Origin: Rufibacter radiotolerans
Lineage (GTDB): Bacteria; Bacteroidota; Bacteroidia; Cytophagales; Hymenobacteraceae
Reading direction: 5' to 3'
Length of the DNA stretch: 64,000 nt
Assembly (NCBI RefSeq): GCF_001078055.1
Contig: NZ_CP010777.1
Span: 1,386,408 to 1,450,407 of the forward strand
Part shown: one piece after another, positions 43,322-51,094 of the stretch
Numbering within the stretch: the stretch's first letter is position 1
Layout: the number at the start of each line of letters is the position of its first letter
Program-made: the position numbers and the translations under genes
The notes under the pieces: generated by a model
Told to the model about the DNA's origin: nothing
Seen by the model: the letters and a program-made list of their open reading frames with translations, nothing else
The model's database searches: none

Positions 43322-43739
43322 ATTCTCACTCATTTCCCCCACATTCCCCCGATTCCAGTCTTTACTCCGAGCGCCTCGCTTGTGGCCTTGGAAAAGCTTA
43401 ACTAAGAGAAGAAGGCAAAGCGGCCGCAAGGGCAGTGCGAGGGGGAAAGACGCGGCCGTGAGCGCTCGGAGGGGAAAGATGAAACAACCAAGCATAAGGA
43501 CTCTGGCAAGAACAGACACCACGCCAGCAAAAGCCAACTTATAGTACAACCAGCGTAAGCAAAACCCCAACCCCTCCTCTTTTTTGTTGTAAAAAAGAAA
43601 GGACCATTGGTAATAAATTCCTTTTCTTTTTCGTAACCCATAAAACCTACTTACATTAACCGCTGCTACGGTGCAAGTGTAAGCCCTGAAGCGGTAGGCC
43701 TGTTTTTGGCCTGCCCTAACACCCTAAACCTGTGGTAAA

Positions 43740-45233
43740 ATGCGGAAACCTATCATTCTTATTATCATCCTCATGAGCCTTCTGGAAGCCCAGTGCCAAT
43801 CAAGTAAAATCAACCGAGATTCCACTATCCAAGACATAGCCAAAAAAACGTTTGACAAACACGAAGACTACAAAGAAGCCAGCCTGAAGAACCGGCGCTT
43901 TAAGCACCAGGACATTGTTCCCCTGCTGCAGAAACTGAAAGAGAACCCCCTGTTTGATGTGAAGGTGGTGGGGCAGTCGGTGGAGAAACGGGACATTTAC
44001 CTGGTGAAGGTGGGCACCGGAAAAACCAAGATCATGCTCTGGTCTCAGATGCACGGCGATGAGTCTACGGCCACCATGGCGCTTTTTGACTTCTTTAATT
44101 TCCTGCAGGAAACAGATAAACTGGACCCGGTAAGAAAGCAAATCCTGGAGAACAGCACGCTTTATATTGTGCCTATGCTGAACCCCGACGGGGCCGAGGT
44201 ATTCACCCGCCGCAATGCGCTGCAAATTGACCTGAACCGCGATGCCATCCGGTTGCAGAGCCCCGAGGCCCGGCTATTAAAGAGTCTGCGCGACAGCTTG
44301 AATCCGGAGTTCGGGTTTAACCTCCATGACCAGAGCCGCCTGTATACTGTGGGCACTACCTCCAAGCCTGCCACTATCTCGTTTCTGGCCCCAGCCTTTG
44401 ACCACGCCCAGACCGTGAATACCGTGCGGGACCGCGCCATGCGCACCATTGTGGGCATGAACGAAGGACTGCAGCAACTTATTCCCGGGCAAGTGGCCAA
44501 ATACTCAGATGAGCACGAGCCAAGGGCGTTTGGGGATAACATCCAGAAATGGGGCACCAGCGTGATCTTGATTGAGTCGGGTGGCTATCAAAACGACCCT
44601 GAGAAGCAGACCATCCGGCAGCTGAACTTTGCCTCAATCATTTCGGCGCTGCATTTAATAGGGGAGCAGGGGTATACCAACTACAAACTGGAAGACTATT
44701 TTAAGATTCCGCAGAATGAGCGCTACCTCTATGACTTGGTGGTGCGGCAGGTAAAGTACCGACAGAATGGCATAGACACCTTGCTGGACATCGGGATTAT
44801 TAGGGATGAAACCAGCGCCCGTACGCCGCAGGGCTTCTTCCACCGGAGTAACGTGCAGGAGATAGGCGACATGAGTGTGTTTTACGGCTATGAGGAAGTG
44901 AATGGTCAGGGACTGAACCTGGTGCCCGGGAAAGTGTATGCCACCCCTTTCAAAAATCTGAGCGAGATCACCGCAGACCGGGCGCGCCAACTGCTGCAAG
45001 AAGGCTATACCACCGTGCGCCTGGAAACCTCGCCCAGTAACGTGAACCCCGTGGATCTGCCTTTGAACATCATCAGCTCCTCCGCTAAGGTGACGCATGA
45101 GCTGGGCATGGGCAAGGGCGCCAACTTCGTGTTGCAGACCCCGGAAGGACAGACCCGGTACGCCATTGTGAACGGTTTTGTCTATGACCTGCAAGGCCCT
45201 AAACCGGCGCTCTTCCACGGCCTGGTGCTGTAA
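43740..45233 (+). CDS. M14-family zinc carboxypeptidase, secreted
   Basis: 497 aa. Signal peptide 1-19 (KPIILIIILMSLLEAQC). Zinc ligands appear in QMHGDESTATM (His-x-x-Glu near residue 105) and FNLHDQSRL (His near 197). NPDGAEVFTRRNALQIDLNRD is the substrate-binding region and LIESGGYQND supplies the catalytic Glu near 281. Residues beyond about 330 form an extra C-terminal domain of unknown role. It would trim peptides in the periplasm or outside; specificity is unknown. ATG at 43740. Confidence 0.88.
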   Translation: MRKPIILIIILMSLLEAQCQSSKINRDSTIQDIAKKTFDKHEDYKEASLKNRRFKHQDIVPLLQKLKENPLFDVKVVGQSVEKRDIYLVKVGTGKTKIMLWSQMHGDESTATMALFDFFNFLQETDKLDPVRKQILENSTLYIVPMLNPDGAEVFTRRNALQIDLNRDAIRLQSPEARLLKSLRDSLNPEFGFNLHDQSRLYTVGTTSKPATISFLAPAFDHAQTVNTVRDRAMRTIVGMNEGLQQLIPGQVAKYSDEHEPRAFGDNIQKWGTSVILIESGGYQNDPEKQTIRQLNFASIISALHLIGEQGYTNYKLEDYFKIPQNERYLYDLVVRQVKYRQNGIDTLLDIGIIRDETSARTPQGFFHRSNVQEIGDMSVFYGYEEVNGQGLNLVPGKVYATPFKNLSEITADRARQLLQEGYTTVRLETSPSNVNPVDLPLNIISSSAKVTHELGMGKGANFVLQTPEGQTRYAIVNGFVYDLQGPKPALFHGLVL

Positions 45234-45242
45234 CTATAAAAA

Positions 45243-45282
45243 GCCGTTTTAAGCCTGTTTTGGCCAAAACGGACCTAAAACG
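45243..45282. repeat. Palindromic intergenic repeat, copy 14
   Basis: GCCGTTTTAAGCCTGTTTTG then GCCAAAACGGACCTAAAACG, starting nine bases after the M14 peptidase stop. Confidence 0.75.
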
Positions 45283-45326
45283 TACATCCTGACTTACAAC
45301 AAACCAATAAAAAACAGACTACAGCA

Positions 45327-46400
45327 ATGGACGGAAATGCCATCATTCTCACCGGCGGGTTGCTAGACCAATACCCCGCCAAAACCGCGCACGGCCTCAT
45401 CAGGGGCACTGAACGCTATAACATAATAGGAGTCATAGATGCAAAGTCGGCAGGGAAAGACGCGGGCGAAGTGGTGGATGGCAAGAACCGCAACATTCCG
45501 GTGTACGCAGATTTAGCCGATTTTCTGAAAAACAGCCCCGAAAAGGCACAGTATTGTCTGGTGGGCATCGCCCCGAAGGGCGGGAAACTGCCGGAAGCCA
45601 TGAAAGCCACCATTGCCGAGGCCATTACCAACGGGATCAATATTGTAAGTGGCCTGCACGAGTACATCAGGGACATGCCTGACCTGGCAGACCTGGCCCG
45701 GCAGCATAACGTCCAGATAACCGATGTGCGCAAACCCAAACCCAAAAGCGAGCTGCATTTCTGGACCGGCAAGATCAAAGACATTCCGGCCCCGCGCATT
45801 GCCGTATTGGGTACCGATGTACGGATGGGCAAGCGTACTACCACCCGCCTGTTAACCCAGGCCGCTGAAGCGGCGGGCTTTAAGGCGCAAATGATCTTTA
45901 CCGGCCAAACCGGCTGGATGCAAGGTCGTGGCAAGGGCTTCATCTTGGACTCTACCTACAATGATTTCGTGTCTGGGGAACTGGAATATGCCATCTTATC
46001 CAGTTATGAGGAAAGCCAGCCAGATGTTTTCTTTATTGAAGGGCAGGCCGCGCTACGCAACCCCAGCGGTCCCTGCGGATCTGAATATCTGGTGTCTGGG
46101 CAGGTGAAATACGTGGTGTTGCAACATGCTCCCGCCCGTGTGTATTTTGATGACAATGAGGAGTTGGGCATTAAGATTCCGCCGGTATCCACTGAGATTC
46201 AATTGATAGAATTGTATGGCGCCAAGGTGCTGGCCGTGACCTTGAATACCGCCGGCCTTACCCTGGAACAGGCTCGGGAGTACCAGCGCCAATATGCCGC
46301 GGAATTGGGGCTACCGGTAGTGCTTCCGTTAGAAGACGGCGTAGGCCGAATTGTTGACCTGGTCAAAGAAGTTCTGGAAAAGGAAACTACCGCCGTATGA
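45327..46400 (+). CDS. DUF1611 family protein (DgcN-like)
   Basis: 357 aa with an N-terminal Rossmann-like region (about 1-130) and a C-terminal P-loop-type domain (IAVLGTDVRMGKRTTTRLL near residue 155; FIEGQAALRNPSGPCGSEYL near 235). In some bacteria a DUF1611 protein (DgcN) acts as an N-acetyltransferase in D-glutamate catabolism together with an enolase-superfamily racemase (DgcA), which is exactly the neighbour here. The stop overlaps the next start (ATGA), so the two are translationally coupled. Residues near 61-74 (ADLADFLKNSPEKA) coincide with a palindrome-like stretch. Confidence 0.78.
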   Translation: MDGNAIILTGGLLDQYPAKTAHGLIRGTERYNIIGVIDAKSAGKDAGEVVDGKNRNIPVYADLADFLKNSPEKAQYCLVGIAPKGGKLPEAMKATIAEAITNGINIVSGLHEYIRDMPDLADLARQHNVQITDVRKPKPKSELHFWTGKIKDIPAPRIAVLGTDVRMGKRTTTRLLTQAAEAAGFKAQMIFTGQTGWMQGRGKGFILDSTYNDFVSGELEYAILSSYEESQPDVFFIEGQAALRNPSGPCGSEYLVSGQVKYVVLQHAPARVYFDDNEELGIKIPPVSTEIQLIELYGAKVLAVTLNTAGLTLEQAREYQRQYAAELGLPVVLPLEDGVGRIVDLVKEVLEKETTAV

Positions 46401-47464
46401 AAATCAAAGAAATCAATGTCTGGAAAGCCAACCTGGAGTTAACCCGTCCCTACACCATCGCCTTTAAAACCGTCTCGGCGGTAGAGAACGTGCTGGTGGA
46501 GTTGGTAGCCGAAAACGGCCTGACCGGGATTGGGGCCGGTAATCCCAGCAAGGAAGTGACCGGTGAGGCCTTTTCCTCCACCTGGAAGGCCCTGCAGCCC
46601 GAGCACCTGGACTGGCTCAAGGGCCGGGACCTGCGGGAATTCCAGTTGCTCTGCGAGGAGCTGCCTCAGCGTTTCCCGCACAACCCGGCTGCCCGCGCCG
46701 CTCTGGACATAGCCCTGCATGACCTATTCGGCAAGTACCTTGATGTGCCGCTGGTTTCCTTCCTGGGCCAGCACATCCAGAAAATGCCTACCTCCATCAC
46801 CATCGGGATAAAATCGGTGGAGGAGACCCTGGCCGAGGCCGAGGAATACGTGGGCCGCGGGTTCACGCACCTAAAAGTGAAAGTGGGGGAGAGTGTGGAG
46901 CAGGACCTGGAACGGCTGGTGAAACTGCGCGAAGCCCACGGGCACCTGGTGACCCTAAGAATTGACGCCAACCAAGGCTGGACCACCTATGACCTGGCCA
47001 ATTTCTGCACCCGCGCCCAGTCCCTGGATATTGAACTGATTGAGCAGCCGCTGCCGGGCCCCATGGTAGACGATCTGCGGGACCTCCCGGACGCCGTGAA
47101 AGATTTAGTTGCTGCCGATGAGTCCTTGCTTTCCCCGGCCGACGCCTTTAGGCTAGCGGCTGAGCCGCGCGCCTGCGGTATCTTCAATATCAAACTCATG
47201 AAGTGCGGGGGCGTGCATGCCGGAAGGCAAATTGCCACCATTGCGCAGCAGGCCGGCATAGACCTGATGTGGGGTTGCAATGATGAAAGTATTGTTAGTA
47301 TCTCAGCAGCCCTGCATGCGGCGTTTTCTTGCTCCAACACCCGCTACATTGACCTGGACGGCAGCCTGGACCTGGCCCGCGACGTGGTTTCCGGTGGGTT
47401 TATCCTGGAAAATGGCATCATGCGGCCCAATGGCAGACCTGGGCTGGGCGTGGAGCGGCTATAG
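46397..47464 (+). CDS. Dipeptide epimerase / enolase-superfamily racemase (L-Ala-D/L-Glu epimerase or DgcA-like)
   Basis: 355 aa. Muconate-lactonising-enzyme subgroup: capping domain 1-120, then a TIM barrel with the general base Lys-x-Lys in HLKVKVG (near 160), metal ligands Asp in RIDANQGW, Glu in LIEQPLP and Asp in AADESLL, and the second Lys in FNIKLMKCGG (near 265). It epimerises L-Ala-D-Glu from murein peptides or, paired with a DgcN-like protein, may racemise N-acetyl-D-glutamate. The pair structure favours the latter; the fold alone does not decide. A GTGA microsatellite follows the stop. Confidence 0.88.
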   Translation: MKIKEINVWKANLELTRPYTIAFKTVSAVENVLVELVAENGLTGIGAGNPSKEVTGEAFSSTWKALQPEHLDWLKGRDLREFQLLCEELPQRFPHNPAARAALDIALHDLFGKYLDVPLVSFLGQHIQKMPTSITIGIKSVEETLAEAEEYVGRGFTHLKVKVGESVEQDLERLVKLREAHGHLVTLRIDANQGWTTYDLANFCTRAQSLDIELIEQPLPGPMVDDLRDLPDAVKDLVAADESLLSPADAFRLAAEPRACGIFNIKLMKCGGVHAGRQIATIAQQAGIDLMWGCNDESIVSISAALHAAFSCSNTRYIDLDGSLDLARDVVSGGFILENGIMRPNGRPGLGVERL

Positions 47465-47506
47465 TGAGTGAGTGAGTGAGTGAGTGAGTGAGTGAGTGAG
47501 TGAGTG
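47464..47506. repeat. Tetranucleotide microsatellite (GTGA), 10.75 copies
   Basis: Uninterrupted GTGA repeats directly after the epimerase TAG stop, ending GTGG. The reading frame has already stopped, so copy-number change would alter only the 3' untranslated region and spacing. Confidence 0.95.
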
Positions 47507-47789
47507 GATTTTAAATCCTACTCTCTATACCATCAGTTTGTAGCCGTTTTCTGAAAAGTAGCTTATAAATGACCTCACTAGTAAGCGCACTCATGAGCTG
47601 AAAATAAAAAACAGAAATTATCCTTTGTATAAAACCGCAGGTCTCCTTGCCCAGAACTGCGGTTTTTATTTTTTGGCTATGTATCTTTCCGTCAGTTTTG
47701 CCCTAAATTAGGGCGAGGAAAAGTACTGGCGCAACCTGTCTTACCCACTCACTCATTCTGTCCATCACACATTCACTCATTCATCTCGC
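47465..47789. other. Intergenic region: microsatellite, diverged palindrome, terminator, ACTC-rich leader
   Basis: Between the epimerase and the SpmAB-like gene. In order: GTGA repeat, a weak palindromic-repeat relic (about 47534-47569), a terminator, and a CACTCACTCATTC-rich stretch (47745-47785) immediately before the ATG of the next gene. No ORF is called. Confidence 0.6.
47631..47674 (+). terminator. Intrinsic terminator after the DUF1611-epimerase pair
   Basis: AAAACCGCAG pairs with CTGCGGTTTT across a 16-nt loop, followed by TATTTTTT. Confidence 0.75.
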
Positions 47790-49022
47790 ATGGTTTTAAA
47801 TTATTTGTGGGCGGCGTTTTTCATCATCGCCTTCTGCATCGCGCTCTTCAAGCTTATTGTTTTTCAGGATGTTGAGATTTTCCAGAAGCTGGTAGCCAGT
47901 ACCTTTGACAATGCCAAAACCGGGTTTGAGATTTCCCTGGGCCTTACCGGGGTGATGACCCTGTGGCTGGGCTTGATGAAAGTAGGGGAGCGGGGCGGTA
48001 TCATTGCGCTGTTCGCCAAAGCGGTAGGACCATTCTTTAACCGCCTGTTCCCTGAGATCCCTAAGAACCACCCGGTGTTCGGCTCTATCTTGATGAACTT
48101 TTCGGCCAACATGCTGGGCCTTGACAATGCCGCCACGCCGTTGGGTCTAAAGGCCATGAAGGAAATGCAGGAACTGAACCCAGACAAGGAGACGGCCTCC
48201 AACGCGCAGATCATGTTTTTGGTGCTCAACGCCTCCGGCCTTACCATTATCCCTATCAGCATCATGGTATTCCGGGCCCAAATGGGCGCCGCCGACCCCT
48301 CAGATATTTTCATCCCAATATTGCTGGCTACGTTTTTCTCTACCTTAGCCGGTCTCATTTCAGTGGCCCTGTACCAGCGCATCAACTTATTTGACAAAGT
48401 GGTGGTGTTATACCTGGGGACTCTCATCCTGTTGATTGGCCTTCTGATCTATTACTTCTCTACTATCTCCCAGGAGCAGATTGGCACCATTTCCACGGTG
48501 GCCAGTAACGTGATCCTTTTCACCATCATTGTTTCTTTTATCGGCTTGGCCTTGATCAGGAAAGTGAATGTATATGAGGCGTTTATTGAAGGAGCCAAGG
48601 AAGGCTTCTCGGTGGCCATTACCATTATCCCGTACCTGGTGGCTATTCTGGTGGCTGTTGGCGTTTTCAGGGTGTCTGGGGCCCTGGATTTAATTGTAGG
48701 CGGAATAGGCCAGCTGTTCGCCTGGATGGGAATGAACACTGACTTTGTACCAGCCTTGCCCGTAGCTTTCATGAAGCCATTAAGCGGAAGCGGCGCGCGG
48801 GGCCTCATGGTGGAAGCCATGCAGACCTACGGTGCCGATTCCTTTGTGGCCCGGGTGGCCTCCACCATTCAGGGTTCTACAGAGACTACCTTCTATATTC
48901 TGGCGGTTTACTTCGGGTCTGTGGGCGTCCGCAAAACCCGCTACGCCCTGGTATGCGGCCTTATCGCAGACTTGTTTGGGGTAATTGCCGCTATTTGCCT
49001 GGCCTATCTCTTCTTCCACTAA
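47790..49022 (+). CDS. Fused SpmA/SpmB-like nucleoside-recognition (Gate-domain) membrane protein
   Basis: 410 aa with about ten hydrophobic helices in two similar halves: residues 1-200 (SpmA-like, FSANMLGLDNAATPLGLKAMKEMQELN) and 205-410 (SpmB-like, with PVAFMKPLSGSGARGLMVEAMQTYGADSF and STETTFYILAVYFGSVGVRKTRYAL). In spore formers the separate proteins act in spore maturation; in Bacteroidota the fused form is common and its substrate is unknown. ATG 47790 lies at the end of an ACTC-rich leader that can pair with the GTGA microsatellite upstream. Confidence 0.9.
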   Translation: MVLNYLWAAFFIIAFCIALFKLIVFQDVEIFQKLVASTFDNAKTGFEISLGLTGVMTLWLGLMKVGERGGIIALFAKAVGPFFNRLFPEIPKNHPVFGSILMNFSANMLGLDNAATPLGLKAMKEMQELNPDKETASNAQIMFLVLNASGLTIIPISIMVFRAQMGAADPSDIFIPILLATFFSTLAGLISVALYQRINLFDKVVVLYLGTLILLIGLLIYYFSTISQEQIGTISTVASNVILFTIIVSFIGLALIRKVNVYEAFIEGAKEGFSVAITIIPYLVAILVAVGVFRVSGALDLIVGGIGQLFAWMGMNTDFVPALPVAFMKPLSGSGARGLMVEAMQTYGADSFVARVASTIQGSTETTFYILAVYFGSVGVRKTRYALVCGLIADLFGVIAAICLAYLFFH

Positions 49023-49062
49023 ACCGTTTCGGGCCTGTTTTTGGAAAAACGGCCTTAAAACG
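49023..49062. repeat. Palindromic intergenic repeat, copy 15
   Basis: ACCGTTTCGGGCCTGTTTTTG then GAAAAACGGCCTTAAAACG, beginning at the base after the SpmAB-like stop codon and followed at once by a terminator hairpin. Confidence 0.75.
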
Positions 49063-49063
49063 C

Positions 49064-49106
49064 AAAAGCAGAAAAGGCTCCCTATTGCGGGAGTCTTTTC
49101 TGCTTT
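49064..49106. terminator. Bidirectional terminator between convergent genes
   Basis: AAAGCAGAAAAGGCTCCC pairs with GGGAGTCTTTTCTGCTTT (one mismatch) around a 6-nt loop. It separates the SpmAB-like gene (+) from the susCD operon (-). Confidence 0.85.
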
Positions 49107-49121
49107 AAAAGCATTCCTGTC

Positions 49122-49601
49122 TTACTGTTTAATCCTGATCCAGAGGGTGCGCAGTACGTTCAGGTTGTTTTGGTTCAGGACCTCTGTCTCCACCCTAACA
49201 TTGGTGCCTACTGGGGCCTGCGGCACGGTGTAAGAGACAATCAGGGTATCGGTGCGGTCCTGCTTGGAATAGGCGGGTACGTAGGGGTAGGTCTGTACTT
49301 TGGTGCGGGCACCGGTGCCTACCGTTTGGTACACGTTTATTTCCTTCACCGGAGACTCAGAGAAGAACTGTAGCTCGTACCTGATCTGGGTGCCCGCGGT
49401 GTACTGGCTGGTGCTGGCATTGTTGGCGGTAGAGATAAGGGTGTTGGTGGCCAGGTCCCGAAGGTCATTGGCGCTCACCGGGGCACTTCCCACGCCGGAG
49501 GGGGTGGTGTTGTCCTTGATGAAGTCTGGTTCATCATAGCAGGCGGTTAAGGAGAAATTCCCCAGCGCCAGAAGGCAGGTATAGAAGGCTATTTTTTTCA
49601 T
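49122..49601 (-). CDS. Lipoprotein downstream of susCD, function unknown
   Basis: 159 aa from ATG 49601 (MKKIAFYTCLLALGNFSLTAC); the longer frame overlaps susD and lacks a signal. Lipobox LTAC with Cys21, then an acidic linker (YDEPDFIKDNTTPSGVG) and a beta-rich domain resembling an Ig or FN3 sandwich (YELQFFSESPVKEINVYQTVG). The third gene of a susC-susD operon is often a surface-exposed glycan- or peptide-binding lipoprotein, which is the best guess. 20 bp after the susD stop. Confidence 0.8.
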   Translation of the reverse strand: MKKIAFYTCLLALGNFSLTACYDEPDFIKDNTTPSGVGSAPVSANDLRDLATNTLISTANNASTSQYTAGTQIRYELQFFSESPVKEINVYQTVGTGARTKVQTYPYVPAYSKQDRTDTLIVSYTVPQAPVGTNVRVETEVLNQNNLNVLRTLWIRIKQ

Positions 49602-49621
49602 CTTGGTTTCTGTTAAAGCGA

Positions 49622-51082
49622 TTATAAATCCCACCACATTTTCTCTGCCAGACCCTTGGCCACTTTAGCCACCTCATCTGAGTTACGGGCCACTTCGGTC
49701 TCTGGGTAGAGCACCCTTCTTATGAATTGGCCGCCCAGTGCCGGGTTGTGGTTTACCGGCAGCGCCATTCCCGGGTAGATCTGTGGGGAGTAATCATAGC
49801 GGCGCACATCTACCCAGGCTTCGGGGTTAAGGTACAGCGCGATGAGTTTCTCTTTCATGATCAGGCCCAGGGTGAGGTTGGCGGCGCCCACGGCAACCTG
49901 AGGGTTGGCCAGGTAGGCGGTGATATCACCCGCGGCCACACCCAGTTTTTCCATGTGGGCCCTTATTCCGGCCAGGTAAGCGGCGTAGGCTTCTGGGGTG
50001 CTTCCGGTGGAGGTGCGGGTGCCGCCGTTGGCTATAAAGCGGGCTTCGGCCTCAATGAATTTCATTTCACTGTAAGTGACCATTAGCATGGGAGAGGCCG
50101 GTTTGGCGTAAAAGGTCTTGGCAGTTATATTGGTGTTACCCCCTAAGCCTTCGCCGTTTCTATTGCCTGCATATGGACCGGTGCTGGTGCCTCGGTCTGC
50201 CATGAACGGAAGCCTGGGGTCTACCAGTCCGGCATAGGTATTCCCGTTCATCAGGTTAATTAGGGTGGCAGAGGGCGATACAATAAAGTTACCGGTGGTA
50301 GTACCAATGGCGATGTTGCGGTTCCAGGGGTTCAGGTTCTTGTCATTGAAGGTCACCTGCATATCATCTGCGTTGGAGGTGAAGGCCTTGGCCACAAACC
50401 CAAGGGCGGTGGTGGCGGCAGCTGCTCCTTGTTTCTCTACCAGGTGAATGGCATAGCGGGCTTTCAAGGCATTGGCCGCCTTTATCCAGTTAGGTATGTT
50501 ACCGTTATAGATGAGATCATCGGCCGTCGGCCTTACCTTAGATTCAGGTTGCTGCAGGTTAGCCAGCGCCTCATCCAGCAGTCTGTTAATGGTGGCATAG
50601 ATCTGTTCCTGGGAGTCAAAGGCAGGGGTCAGGTCTGCCGGGCCCTGGAAGGCCTGGGAAAAAGGAACATCGCCCCAGGTATCGGTGAGCATGCCCAGGT
50701 TAAGCGCCTGCAATATTTTGGCTATGCCGGCATAGTGTAATGAGCCTTCGCTTGTCGCCTGGTTCACTAGGAAGTTGGCGTTGTTGAGGTTGTTCAGGTA
50801 AATGGTGTTCCAGGCCGAGTTCACGCGCACGTCAATGTGCCGGTCAGCGATCTGGGGCCCCGAGGTATAGGCGGCCAGTTGCTGGGCAAACAAGCTGGTA
50901 TACAATCCCAGGAAGTAGTGGGCGTCTGCGGTGGAGACAATGATGGGCGAAAGAAGCGCATCTGAGCTGACGGCCGTGGCGCGGTTAGGGTCATCGTTCA
51001 CATTCAGGAAGGAGTCACAGCCGCCCAGGGGCAGCAGGCTCATCAACCCTATGGCTATATATTTTCTGGTTATTGGTAGCAT
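49622..51082 (-). CDS. SusD/RagB-family outer-membrane lipoprotein
   Basis: 486 aa. Lipoprotein signal (MSLLPLGGCDSFLNVNDDP, Cys23), then the SusD_2-like helical TPR scaffold: YTSLFAQQLAAYTSGPQ near residue 65, LTDTWGDVPFSQAF near 135, NALKARYAIHLVEK near 210 and EAWVDVRRYDYSPQ near 425. It forms the lid over the SusC pore and captures the substrate on the cell surface. No polysaccharide-degrading enzyme is encoded nearby, so the nutrient is unknown. The RagB-like subtype can also take up peptides. Confidence 0.93.
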   Translation of the reverse strand: MLPITRKYIAIGLMSLLPLGGCDSFLNVNDDPNRATAVSSDALLSPIIVSTADAHYFLGLYTSLFAQQLAAYTSGPQIADRHIDVRVNSAWNTIYLNNLNNANFLVNQATSEGSLHYAGIAKILQALNLGMLTDTWGDVPFSQAFQGPADLTPAFDSQEQIYATINRLLDEALANLQQPESKVRPTADDLIYNGNIPNWIKAANALKARYAIHLVEKQGAAAATTALGFVAKAFTSNADDMQVTFNDKNLNPWNRNIAIGTTTGNFIVSPSATLINLMNGNTYAGLVDPRLPFMADRGTSTGPYAGNRNGEGLGGNTNITAKTFYAKPASPMLMVTYSEMKFIEAEARFIANGGTRTSTGSTPEAYAAYLAGIRAHMEKLGVAAGDITAYLANPQVAVGAANLTLGLIMKEKLIALYLNPEAWVDVRRYDYSPQIYPGMALPVNHNPALGGQFIRRVLYPETEVARNSDEVAKVAKGLAEKMWWDL

Positions 51083-51094
51083 GGTCAGGTTGAA

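Larger units (their letters stand above)
43017..43739. other. Long intergenic region with two palindromic repeats, no gene called
   Basis: About 720 bp between tsaD and the M14 peptidase. It holds two copies of the palindromic repeat (43046-43084, 43284-43321), a 10-bp inverted repeat (CTCCGAGCGC near 43366, complement near 43459) and an unusual purine-rich, GC-rich patch (43405-43490). A 106-codon minus-strand frame across it is low in coding character and simply reads through the repeat, so I do not call a gene. It may be the relic of a decayed gene. Confidence 0.45.

Noticed and set aside
43250..43570. 106-codon minus-strand ORF in the 43-kb spacer
   Set aside because: Reads through the palindromic repeat, has low-complexity Leu/Arg-rich composition, no start context and no recognisable family.
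47464..47506. CRISPR-like short repeat
   Set aside because: It is a simple tetranucleotide microsatellite with no spacers and no cas genes.
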